A stretch of 64,000 nucleotides of DNA, from the NCBI GenBank assembly GCA_016868855.1, contig VGFP01000003.1, positions 1 through 64,000 of the forward strand, given 5' to 3'. Source of the DNA: Bacteroidota bacterium. Its GTDB lineage: Bacteria; Bacteroidota; Bacteroidia; Chitinophagales; Chitinophagaceae. Positions 34,551 through 42,962 of the stretch are shown one piece after another (position 1 is the stretch's first letter; every line of letters starts with the position of its first letter). The translations under genes and the position numbers were made by a program. The notes under the pieces were generated by a model, which saw nothing but the letters and a program-made list of their open reading frames with translations, was not told the origin of the DNA and did no database searches.

Positions 34551-36008
34551 ATGATCAAAAAACTTGATAGATTAATTTTAAGATCATTTATTGGTCCATT
34601 CATCGCGACCTTCTTCATCACATTGTTTGTGTTGGTGATGCAATTCTTTTGGAAGTACATCGATGATTTGGTAGGCAAGGGACTCGGATTGGGCTACATT
34701 GCTGAGCTAACAATTTATGTGTCTACCACTGTAATTCCGTATGCATTACCTATTTCCATTCTGATTTCCTCCATCATGACATTTGGGAATTTTGGCGAAA
34801 GCTTCGAATTGGTTGCAATCAAATCGTCTGGCATATCATTGATGCGTTTCATGCGTCCGGTACTGATCATATCATTTGTGCTGAGCATGATTGCATTCCT
34901 GATTGCGAATTACGTGATGCCAGTAGCAAATTTGAAATTTGCTACCATGCTATATGATATCCGAGTGGCAAAACCAGCATTGGATATCAAAGAAGGAATT
35001 TTTTATGATAAAATTCCCGGATATGCAATCAAGATAGGAGAAAAAGACAAAGATGGAAACGGCATAAAAAACATCATCATTTTCGAGAATCAATTTGTAC
35101 TGCAAGACAATATCATCATCGCAGAAAAAGGAAGCATGCACATAAGCGACGATAAAAAATTCCTGGAATTTGATTTGGAAAACGGATGGAGGTACCAAGA
35201 GAAAGGATCATACAATACAACTGCAACTGATTTTTACAGATTGGGATTCAAAAAATACAAAAAGGTATTTGATCTGAGCAGCTTCAATATGATGAAGACG
35301 CCAGACAGCCTTTTAAAGGGAAGTTATAATATGTTGAATGTTGAACAATTGAACCATTCAACTGACTCTATTCGGAAAATACTTACTGACATCAAATACA
35401 AACGCATTCCAAAAGAAGTCAATACCTATTTTGTCTCTGCCCCCATCTTTATGAAAGGCACTGATACTATTGTTCGTGCAACAACAACAGTTACATCTAA
35501 AGCAAAAAGCTATGCCGCTCTTTTACCAGATTCCGTAAAAACCATGTCATACTCCAAGGCTGCAGACAAAATCAATCTTATCAAAAACGCATTGGACCTG
35601 ATTGCCTACGAAGACAAACAAAGGCAGAACGACATGCTCATGTATCATATAGCCTGGCATAAAAAATTTGCATTCTCTTTTGCCTGTATTGTATTGTTCC
35701 TGATTGGCGCTCCACTTGGGGCCATCATCAGAAAAGGTGGTTTGGGTATGCCCTTGGTTGTGGCGGTGGTTTTCTTTCTCTTATTTCATTTATTGAACGT
35801 CTTTGGAGAAAAATTTGTGAGACAAGAATTGATGTCACCTTTCTGGGGTATTTGGCTTTCCTCGTTGGCGCTGCTTCCTGTTGGTATATTTCTCGTTGTC
35901 AAAGCAATGAATGATTCTCAACTATTTAACAATGAATTTTATTTCAGATTTTTCAAATCAATCAAATCTTATTTCACAAAAAAACAATATATCATTCCCA
36001 TCAATTAG
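34551..36008 (+). CDS. LptF/LptG family permease (YjgP/YjgQ)
   Basis: Inner-membrane permease of the lipopolysaccharide export complex, expected to pair with LptB ATPase. The 485-residue protein (ATG at 34551, MIKKLDRLILRSFIGPF) has three N-terminal helices (about 10-35, 50-80, 95-125), a large periplasmic beta-jellyroll domain and three C-terminal helices (near 365-390, 400-420, 430-450). Its N-terminal LILRSFIGPFIATFFITLFV is typical. Whether it is LptF or LptG cannot be told; no second paralogue is in the window. Confidence 0.9.
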   Translation: MIKKLDRLILRSFIGPFIATFFITLFVLVMQFFWKYIDDLVGKGLGLGYIAELTIYVSTTVIPYALPISILISSIMTFGNFGESFELVAIKSSGISLMRFMRPVLIISFVLSMIAFLIANYVMPVANLKFATMLYDIRVAKPALDIKEGIFYDKIPGYAIKIGEKDKDGNGIKNIIIFENQFVLQDNIIIAEKGSMHISDDKKFLEFDLENGWRYQEKGSYNTTATDFYRLGFKKYKKVFDLSSFNMMKTPDSLLKGSYNMLNVEQLNHSTDSIRKILTDIKYKRIPKEVNTYFVSAPIFMKGTDTIVRATTTVTSKAKSYAALLPDSVKTMSYSKAADKINLIKNALDLIAYEDKQRQNDMLMYHIAWHKKFAFSFACIVLFLIGAPLGAIIRKGGLGMPLVVAVVFFLLFHLLNVFGEKFVRQELMSPFWGIWLSSLALLPVGIFLVVKAMNDSQLFNNEFYFRFFKSIKSYFTKKQYIIPIN

Positions 36009-36014
36009 AGTTTT

Positions 36015-36740
36015 ATGAAAAAACATACACCAAGAAGAACTTTTATCAAACAAACCATGGGCGCTGGTTTGGCTGTGGGAACCACTTCATTATTTTCGGG
36101 TGAATTGTTTGCCAACGGCATACAAACTCCCCCTTTTGAGCAAACCCCGCTTGCATATGCTTTCAATGCACTCGAGCCGCATATAGATGCCATGACAATG
36201 GAGATCCACTATACCAAACATGCTGCGGCCTATACCAAAAATCTAAACGAAGCGGCTGCAGCTGAATTCAAAGGTGCCAATCACTCCATTGAAGAGGTGC
36301 TTCAAAAGATTTCCAGCTTCAGTGTAAAAATGAGAAACAATGGAGGTGGGCATTTCAACCATGAATTTTTCTGGAAAACAATGAAACCCAGTGGATCCAT
36401 CCTCCAGGACGGTAGATTAAAGGAAGCCATCATGAGCAGTTTCAACAGCTATGAAAACTTTCAATCCAAACTCAGTGAAACAGCCATGAGCAGGTTTGGG
36501 AGTGGATGGGCCTGGCTTTATGTGGATGAAAAAAAATTACTGCAAATTGGCTCAACACCCAATCAAGACAATCCGCTGATGGATGTTTCAAATATAAAAG
36601 GTACGCCCCTGCTGGGAATAGATGTATGGGAACATGCGTATTATTTGAAATATCAAAACAGAAGAGCCGAATACATCAGCCATTGGTTCAACTTGATCGA
36701 TTGGAAGAAAGTAGAGGAGCGACTGAATGTATTGAGCTAA
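36015..36740 (+). CDS. Superoxide dismutase (Fe/Mn) with twin-arginine-type signal
   Basis: Dismutates superoxide. The 241-residue protein has metal ligands His65 (MEIHYTKH), His116 (GGHFNHEFFW), Asp203 and His207 (DVWEHAYYLKYQN). Residues 1-35 form an export signal with RRTFIKQ and a hydrophobic stretch ending near LFANG, so the enzyme probably acts in the periplasm after Tat export of the folded form. Iron versus manganese cannot be fixed from sequence alone. It is 6 bases after the permease gene. Confidence 0.93.
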   Translation: MKKHTPRRTFIKQTMGAGLAVGTTSLFSGELFANGIQTPPFEQTPLAYAFNALEPHIDAMTMEIHYTKHAAAYTKNLNEAAAAEFKGANHSIEEVLQKISSFSVKMRNNGGGHFNHEFFWKTMKPSGSILQDGRLKEAIMSSFNSYENFQSKLSETAMSRFGSGWAWLYVDEKKLLQIGSTPNQDNPLMDVSNIKGTPLLGIDVWEHAYYLKYQNRRAEYISHWFNLIDWKKVEERLNVLS

Positions 36741-36744
36741 AAAA

Positions 36745-36783
36745 TCAGCCTTTGCGGCATCAATAAAGATGTGCAAAGGCTGA
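36745..36783. terminator. Hairpin after the superoxide dismutase gene
   Basis: An 11-bp perfect stem (36745-36755 with 36773-36783) encloses a 17-nt loop, 4 bases after the stop codon. The T run needed for intrinsic termination lies on the minus-strand side (six A precede the stem on the plus strand), so its effect on the plus-strand transcript is uncertain. Confidence 0.55.
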
Positions 36784-36864
36784 ATATGACACGCAATCGT
36801 GTTTCAAATATAGGTAGGTTTTTTACTTATTCTAATTTTTTGATAAAAATTTTAAAGAATCTAT

Positions 36865-36881
36865 TGTGTACTAAGTACACA
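36865..36881. promoter_or_regulatory. 17-bp palindrome, possible operator of the M20 peptidase gene
   Basis: TGTGTACTAAGTACACA is a perfect 8-bp inverted repeat around one central base, ending 14 bases before the ATG at 36896. Its place in the promoter/leader region suggests a binding site for a dimeric regulator; no regulator gene is adjacent. Confidence 0.5.
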
Positions 36882-36895
36882 TAAGAAAATGCCTC

Positions 36896-38257
36896 ATGAA
36901 AGAATATATAGAACAAAACAAAGAGCGATTTTTAGATGAATTGTTGGGTCTTTTGCGCATACCCTCCATCAGCGCAAACAGTCAACATAAAAAAGACATG
37001 ATTGAATGCGCTGAGGCGGTCAAAAAAAGTCTGACACATGCCGGTGCAGATCGTGCTGAAATCTATCCAACCAATGGTCACCCCATTGTATATGCTGAAA
37101 AAATTGTTGACCCCTCTCTACCAACTGTATTGGTATATGGTCATTACGATGTACAACCTGCCGACCCTCTGGAGTTGTGGGAGACGAGTCCATTTGAACC
37201 AACCATCAGAGATGGTAAAATTTTTGCAAGAGGTGCCTGTGATGACAAAGGGCAGTTCTTCATGCATGTAAAAGCTTTGGAACTGATGGTCCAAAACAAT
37301 TCACTGAAGACGAATATTAAATTTTGCATTGAAGGGGAAGAAGAAATTGGATCTCCTAACTTGGCGAAATTTGTTGAAAGCAACAAAAAGCTTCTCAAGT
37401 GTGACGTAATATTGATCAGCGACACAGCGATGATCAGCATGGATACTCCTTCTATTGATACAGGTGTGAGAGGGCTGAGTTACATCGAGGTTGAAGTAAC
37501 GGGTCCCAACCGCGATTTGCACAGCGGTGTATATGGAGGAGCAGTTGCCAATCCTGCAACTGTACTCGCCAAAATGATTGCTTCTTGCCATGATGAAAAC
37601 AACCATATCACCATACCAGGATTTTATGACTATGTATTAGAAGCAACGGTTGAAGAAAGAAACTTATTGGGAAAAGCACCTTTCGATGAAGCAGCGTACA
37701 AGAGTGATTTAGGTATTGATGCGTTGTATGGTGAAAAAGGTTATACAACCAATGAAAGAACAGGCATTCGTCCCACACTTGAAGTAAACGGTATCTGGGG
37801 AGGATATACGGGTGAAGGGTCTAAGACTGTATTGCCTTCAAAAGCATCCGCTAAAATTTCTGCACGATTGGTACCCAATCAATCGTCTGCAAAAATCACT
37901 GCGCTCTTGCTCGATTACTTTAAAAAAATAGCTCCTGCAGGTGTTGCTGTTCGAGTCAGTGAGCACCATGGCGGTGAACCTTACCTGACACCAATCGATT
38001 CAAAAGCCTATCAAGCGGCTGCAAAGGCAATAGAAAAAACATTTGGGAAAATGCCTGTACCTGTGCGGGGCGGAGGCAGCATCCCCATTTGTGCTTTGTT
38101 TGAAAAAGAAATGGGTGTGAAAATTGTATTCATGGGCTTTGGTTTGGACAGCGACAACTTACATTCGCCCAATGAGAAATATGACATAATAAACTATTAC
38201 AAGGGCATTGAAACCATCCCATATTTTCACCAGTATTTTGCTGAATTGAGCAAATAG
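36896..38257 (+). CDS. M20 family dipeptidase/metallopeptidase
   Basis: Cytoplasmic di-zinc peptidase of 453 residues, of the carnosinase/PepV-like branch. Metal ligands are visible as His83 (YGHYDVQP), bridging Asp116 (GACDDKGQ), Glu150 beside catalytic Glu149 (EGEEEIGSP), Asp176 (SDTAM) and His423 (LHSPNE). A dimerisation lid domain lies between about 195 and 350. Substrate is probably small peptides. It overlaps nothing and is followed 1 base later by an S4-domain gene; an operator-like palindrome lies upstream. Confidence 0.94.
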   Translation: MKEYIEQNKERFLDELLGLLRIPSISANSQHKKDMIECAEAVKKSLTHAGADRAEIYPTNGHPIVYAEKIVDPSLPTVLVYGHYDVQPADPLELWETSPFEPTIRDGKIFARGACDDKGQFFMHVKALELMVQNNSLKTNIKFCIEGEEEIGSPNLAKFVESNKKLLKCDVILISDTAMISMDTPSIDTGVRGLSYIEVEVTGPNRDLHSGVYGGAVANPATVLAKMIASCHDENNHITIPGFYDYVLEATVEERNLLGKAPFDEAAYKSDLGIDALYGEKGYTTNERTGIRPTLEVNGIWGGYTGEGSKTVLPSKASAKISARLVPNQSSAKITALLLDYFKKIAPAGVAVRVSEHHGGEPYLTPIDSKAYQAAAKAIEKTFGKMPVPVRGGGSIPICALFEKEMGVKIVFMGFGLDSDNLHSPNEKYDIINYYKGIETIPYFHQYFAELSK

Positions 38258-38258
38258 A

Positions 38259-38645
38259 ATGGAAAACGAAAAACTCAGGTTAGATAAATATTTATGGGCC
38301 ATTCGCCTATTCAAGACGAGATCGGCTGCCGCAGTGGCATGTGAAAAAGGACGGGTAAAAATGAGTGGCGAAGCAGTCAAGGCATCCAGAACTGTCAGAA
38401 TCAATGATGTATATGAAGTGAAAACGGAGGAGAAGCGATGGACCATCAAAGTGATTGGTATACTACCAAAAAGGGTTCAGTACAAAGAAGCTGTTCAATT
38501 TTATGAGGACCTTACCCCTCCGGAAGAAACGGAAAGAATTGCCTTTCAGTCAGCCAGCTTTTATTCCGGAAAAAGACTTTCCAAAATAGGAAGACCTACC
38601 AAAAAGGAAAGAAGGGATCTGGACGATTTCACTGATAACAATTGA
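38259..38645 (+). CDS. S4 RNA-binding domain protein (Hsp15-like)
   Basis: A 128-residue protein with an N-terminal S4 domain ([19 protein letters not shown], about 6-60) and a basic C-terminal tail ([20 protein letters not shown]), the layout of Hsp15/HslR, which binds stalled 50S subunits with peptidyl-tRNA. The assignment is from domain layout. It lies 1 base after the M20 gene and 16 bases before trmD. Confidence 0.88.
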   Translation: MENEKLRLDKYLWAIRLFKTRSAAAVACEKGRVKMSGEAVKASRTVRINDVYEVKTEEKRWTIKVIGILPKRVQYKEAVQFYEDLTPPEETERIAFQSASFYSGKRLSKIGRPTKKERRDLDDFTDNN

Positions 38646-38648
38646 ATG

Positions 38649-38656
38649 TATCTTTA
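38649..38656 (+). promoter_or_regulatory. Candidate -7 element of trmD
   Basis: TATCTTTA matches TAnnTTTG except the last base, ends 5 bases before the ATG, and has TTTC in the -33 position with a 19-base spacer. It would give a leaderless or nearly leaderless mRNA. Confidence 0.35.
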
Positions 38657-38661
38657 GGCAC

Positions 38662-39342
38662 ATGAACATTCATATCATCAGCGTTGTTCCGGAATTGCTT
38701 GAGAGTCCCTTTTCACACTCGATCATGAAAAGAGCTGCAGAAAAGGGTTTGCTGCAAGTAACCGCTCACCACCTCAGAAAATGGGCTGTAAATGAATACG
38801 GCATGGTCGATGATTATCAATTTGGAGGCGGTGCTGGGATGGTCATGATGTGTGAACCGCTCGTAAGGGCAATAGAAGAATTGAATGCGGAACATGGATT
38901 CGATGAAGTCATATACCTGACACCTGACGGAGAAAAATTTCATCAGGGACTTGCCAATACGTTGTCAATGAAACAATCACTTCTCTTTATATGCGGACAT
39001 TACAAGGGAATTGATCAACGGGTGAGAGACCATTTCATTACCCGTGAAATTTCCATCGGGGATTACGTACTCAGCGGTGGTGAACTCGCTGCAGCTGTAG
39101 TTGTGGATGCAGTCGGCAGACTGATTCCAGGTGTTTTAAATGATGAAACCTCTGCCCTGTTTGACTCATTCCAGGACAATCTCTTGGCCCCGCCGGTTTA
39201 CACAAGACCCGATGAATTTCGAGGATGGAAAGTTCCTCCGGTGCTGTTGAGTGGTGATCATAAAAAAATTGAAGAGTGGAGAAACGAACAGGCCCTTATC
39301 AGAACCCAAGATAAACGTCCAGATCTCCTAAAAGAGGATTAA
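38662..39342 (+). CDS. trmD: tRNA (guanine-N1-)-methyltransferase TrmD
   Basis: Methylates G37 of tRNAs reading CNN/CGG-type codons, preventing frameshifts. The 226-residue SPOUT enzyme shows [14 protein letters not shown], the trefoil-knot SAM site [11 protein letters not shown] and [15 protein letters not shown], and the C-terminal [21 protein letters not shown]. It is separated from rpsP-rimM by about 6 kb. Its TAA is nested in a TTAA shared with the stop of the convergent acyltransferase gene. Confidence 0.97.
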   Translation: MNIHIISVVPELLESPFSHSIMKRAAEKGLLQVTAHHLRKWAVNEYGMVDDYQFGGGAGMVMMCEPLVRAIEELNAEHGFDEVIYLTPDGEKFHQGLANTLSMKQSLLFICGHYKGIDQRVRDHFITREISIGDYVLSGGELAAAVVVDAVGRLIPGVLNDETSALFDSFQDNLLAPPVYTRPDEFRGWKVPPVLLSGDHKKIEEWRNEQALIRTQDKRPDLLKED

Positions 39343-40592
39343 GTCAATAAATCAGATCTCAATGCGGCTATTTCATTGGACGTTTCCGGTTGCCTCATTT
39401 GCAAACGCCTCCAATTGTAATAAGCTGTCAAATCCTTGAAATCATATTTCCATTGCATGGTAACATATGCAATAATGGGTGAAGTGATAAAGATGAAAGT
39501 AAGCCACTTCCATTCATTCAACACAGCCACCCATGTAAAAGCAATCCACCAAAACAACGACAAGAAAGCAAGCACTCCTGTTGCGACACTCGTATAAAAG
39601 TCAATCCGTGTAACAGTTCTGTCAGCAATCCATTTTCCCATCCTTCCAGGTATAAACCAAAATATTGAACCAAAGAGATACAACTCAACAGTCAACAGTA
39701 AATTAGAAATCAATTTTACAGGTTGAATAGGATTGGATGACAATGCACGGTCATTGATATTGTACTTGTTAAGCATCGCATTGTACTGCTTAACCTGTTG
39801 CGAAAAAAGATCAAAGTCGATATTGTCTTTTGCATCAAGTCTTTTACAGAAAGCTCTTGCTTCCAATAGGAAATTGGATTTTTTCTGCAAACATTCATTG
39901 TAAATAACAACCAATACATCCTCTGCAACATTGGTCTTGTTATCGTCATTCACATGTATAACATTTCGTTCAAACAACAGCGCCATCTCTTCAGTGAGTT
40001 CGTTGACAGCCTTGGCTGGAAGTTCAGCATAGGTTGCAGCATAGCGATCCAGATTCATTTTTTCACCTACGTGGATCAATAGATCAGAATGAATTCCATG
40101 AAAAGAATAATGCAACGCAATGGATTGTATATTCAAATCAGCTACTCCACCATCTCCAAATGTTGTTTGCAAAGCAACCCGGGCAGCCCCCTTTTTAAAT
40201 GGCTCCAACTTTTTGGATCGCCGACTGAATCCCTCCGGAAAAATCAACAAGAGATCTCCTCTCTTCAACAAGGCCTTGCCCCTTTGAAATGTCTTGTGAT
40301 TTTTACCAACATGCTGCATGCCATGTTCTCTGCTGAAGATGGGTATCATGTGCAGCCATGTCAGCAACCGAAATACGAGCGGATGGCGAAAAATATCACC
40401 TCTTACATAAAAATGGACATTTCGTTTTAAATAAACTGCTAATATCATCGCATCCAGAAATGATGCTGGGTGATTAGCGATGAGTATAGCGGGCTTGGTT
40501 GGATCAATTTTTTCCAACCCAATCACATCTATTCTTCGAAAATAAATTCGAAATGTGACCCACATCAATACCCAAGCAAAACGGTAAAGCAT
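39339..40592 (-). CDS. 1-acyl-sn-glycerol-3-phosphate acyltransferase family protein (PlsC-like)
   Basis: Membrane-associated acyltransferase with the HX4D motif at His41-Asp47 (NHPASFLDA), and [20 protein letters not shown] as substrate-binding block III. At 417 residues it is longer than plain PlsC (about 240); the extra C-terminal part (about 300-400) holds two to four hydrophobic segments ([37 protein letters not shown]). It may acylate lysophosphatidate or another lipid. It is convergent with trmD. Confidence 0.88.
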   Translation of the reverse strand: MLYRFAWVLMWVTFRIYFRRIDVIGLEKIDPTKPAILIANHPASFLDAMILAVYLKRNVHFYVRGDIFRHPLVFRLLTWLHMIPIFSREHGMQHVGKNHKTFQRGKALLKRGDLLLIFPEGFSRRSKKLEPFKKGAARVALQTTFGDGGVADLNIQSIALHYSFHGIHSDLLIHVGEKMNLDRYAATYAELPAKAVNELTEEMALLFERNVIHVNDDNKTNVAEDVLVVIYNECLQKKSNFLLEARAFCKRLDAKDNIDFDLFSQQVKQYNAMLNKYNINDRALSSNPIQPVKLISNLLLTVELYLFGSIFWFIPGRMGKWIADRTVTRIDFYTSVATGVLAFLSLFWWIAFTWVAVLNEWKWLTFIFITSPIIAYVTMQWKYDFKDLTAYYNWRRLQMRQPETSNEIAALRSDLLT

Positions 40593-40692
40593 GATTCAAG
40601 ATAAGCAATCGCCTCCATCCATCATCAAATCGGCTCACTCAAAAAAACATCAACCATGAATCATTTTTAAATGCGAAATTTGCACAATCCGA

Positions 40693-42903
40693 ATGAAAAG
40701 AATCTACCATTTGTTCATGCTATTAGCCTTGATCCATTCCTTGGGGCTATCGGCGCAAGATCCCAGCTTTTTTCAGGAAAAATTTCAGGTCAATATTCAA
40801 CAAGCAGTCAGTCCCATTAAAATTGACGGCATGCTGGATGAAATGGCATGGAAACAGGCAGATGCTGCGAAAGATTTCCATATGAAATGGCCAACAGATA
40901 TTGGAAGGCCTAAAAGAACAACTACCGTTAAAATCAGTTATGATGAATCCTTCATCTACTTCGGAATCATTGCCCAGGACACCAATTACTACATTGCACA
41001 GACCCTGAAAAGAGACAATGGGTTGTATGAAAGCGATGCTGTTTCTATTGCAATTGATCCCATCAATAGAAAAACCAACGGATTCATATTTTCCATCACA
41101 CCATACAATGTACAATCTGAGGACTTGGTCAATGCCGGTCAAAGTGATACGGAGATGAATTTCAGTTGGGACAACAAATGGTATTCGGCAACGAGCAGGC
41201 ATGCAGACCACTGGATTGCTGAGATAGCAATTCCACTGAAAACATTGAGATTTGAACCTGGAAAAACAATTTGGGGATTCAACGCACTCAGATCTGATTT
41301 AAAAAGCAACGAATATTCGAGCTGGACAGACATGCCGCTCAATTTTAATTTCTTTGATTTTGGATATGCTGGCTCTATCAGATGGGACAAGGGACCATCC
41401 TCCCCTGGTGGGAATATCTCATTCATTCCCTATATCACAGGTTCGGTATTGGGAGATTCTAGCAATACACAAACAAAAGGGAATACTGGTTTTGATGCAA
41501 AAATTTCACTGACCTCCTCACTTAATCTTGATCTAACCTACAATCCAGATTTTTCACAGATAGAAGTCGACCGACAAGTCACCAATCTTACCAGATTCGA
41601 TATTTTCTTTCCAGAAAGAAGAACATTTTTCCTTGAAAACAGCGACCTCTTCTCCAGTTTTGGCATACCACCAATAAGGCCCTTTTACTCAAGAACCATT
41701 GGATTGGATAAAAATGGTAACAAAATACCCATCATAGGCGGAGTTAGACTTAGTGGCAATATTGCCCCCAAAACAAGGATAGGACTGATGAACATGCAAA
41801 CCAGAGCAAACATTGATGTGTCATCGCAAAACTATTCAGCCTTTACATTCAACCAGCAAGTCCAAAGCCGCTCAATCGTAAAAGGATATTTTCTCAATAG
41901 ACAGTCTACCCAATCTTCAAAGGTCACAGAACCCTTGGATGCATTTGGAAGAAATGCAGGCTTGGAATACAATTTCGCAGATAAAACCAGCAAATGGAAT
42001 GCATGGATAGGCCATCACAGATCTTTCAAGCCTGGCATTGAATCGAAGGAGTTTTATATGAATGGCGGAGGAGGATATCTGAGCAAAAAACTGAATTTCA
42101 TTGTCGATGCAGGTAGAATAACCGAAAACTACCATGCTGATATGGGATTTATCAACAGAATTGTCAACTACGATGCATTGCTGGATTCCAATATCAGAAG
42201 AGGATTTGATCAATTGTACAATGAAACCAGTTATACTTTTTTCCCAAAAAAAGGCAAACTCAATCAACTGATGTTGAGAATGGAAAACTTCATGACCAGC
42301 AACCTGAATCATTTTGGCAATGAACGTATGCATGATTTTGAAGTAAGAATGTTTTTTAAAAACACTTCCAACATGATTTTTCAAGTATACCAAAACGTAA
42401 ACAATCTCCCATTTTATACTTCGTTTACTGAAGGCGCACCTATACCTCCCGGAAAATATGTTGCCCCCTCTTTTGGCTATACGTACAATACAGACAGTAG
42501 AAAAAAACTATATTTCAAAACCGACATTGAAATTGGAAAATTTTTGAACGGAAATATCTTCAGATATGAATTTGCTGCAACCTACCGACTTCAGCCACTT
42601 GGTAATTTTGTCATGAGTGTTCAGAATGCAAGACTGGAGTTTCCCCCACCTTACGGGAAAAATAATCTGCTATTGATCGCACCAAGGGTTGAAATCAATT
42701 TTACTAACAATGTTTTCTGGACAACCTTCTTTCAATACAACAGCCAAAGAAACAATTTCAATATCAACAGCAGGCTGCAATGGAGGTTCAAGCCCATGAG
42801 CGATCTCTTCCTGGTATATACCGACAATTATTTTACCGACCCGTTTATGAAAAATAAGAACCGGGCCATTGTTTTCAAATTGAATTACTGGCTGAATTTA
42901 TGA
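40693..42903 (+). CDS. Exported DUF5916 protein with CBM9-like N-terminus
   Basis: A 736-residue protein with a signal peptide (about 1-21, ending LSAQ). Residues about 35-230 look like a carbohydrate-binding family 9/DOMON-type domain (IDGMLDEMAWKQADAAKDF, ESDAVSIAIDPINRKTNGF). The rest has alternating beta strands rich in aromatic residues (FDIFFPERRTFFLENSDLF) and ends in FKLNYWLNL, as in outer-membrane barrels, fitting DUF5916. Function in the family is unknown; a role at the outer membrane in polysaccharide binding is plausible. GAAATTTG upstream (40675-40682) is a weak promoter candidate. Confidence 0.85.
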   Translation: MKRIYHLFMLLALIHSLGLSAQDPSFFQEKFQVNIQQAVSPIKIDGMLDEMAWKQADAAKDFHMKWPTDIGRPKRTTTVKISYDESFIYFGIIAQDTNYYIAQTLKRDNGLYESDAVSIAIDPINRKTNGFIFSITPYNVQSEDLVNAGQSDTEMNFSWDNKWYSATSRHADHWIAEIAIPLKTLRFEPGKTIWGFNALRSDLKSNEYSSWTDMPLNFNFFDFGYAGSIRWDKGPSSPGGNISFIPYITGSVLGDSSNTQTKGNTGFDAKISLTSSLNLDLTYNPDFSQIEVDRQVTNLTRFDIFFPERRTFFLENSDLFSSFGIPPIRPFYSRTIGLDKNGNKIPIIGGVRLSGNIAPKTRIGLMNMQTRANIDVSSQNYSAFTFNQQVQSRSIVKGYFLNRQSTQSSKVTEPLDAFGRNAGLEYNFADKTSKWNAWIGHHRSFKPGIESKEFYMNGGGGYLSKKLNFIVDAGRITENYHADMGFINRIVNYDALLDSNIRRGFDQLYNETSYTFFPKKGKLNQLMLRMENFMTSNLNHFGNERMHDFEVRMFFKNTSNMIFQVYQNVNNLPFYTSFTEGAPIPPGKYVAPSFGYTYNTDSRKKLYFKTDIEIGKFLNGNIFRYEFAATYRLQPLGNFVMSVQNARLEFPPPYGKNNLLLIAPRVEINFTNNVFWTTFFQYNSQRNNFNINSRLQWRFKPMSDLFLVYTDNYFTDPFMKNKNRAIVFKLNYWLNL

Positions 42904-42962
42904 CCTGCTTGGTTGTTTATTTTTCATTAACTTCAATGCAACCAAAATAAACAATCAGCGAT

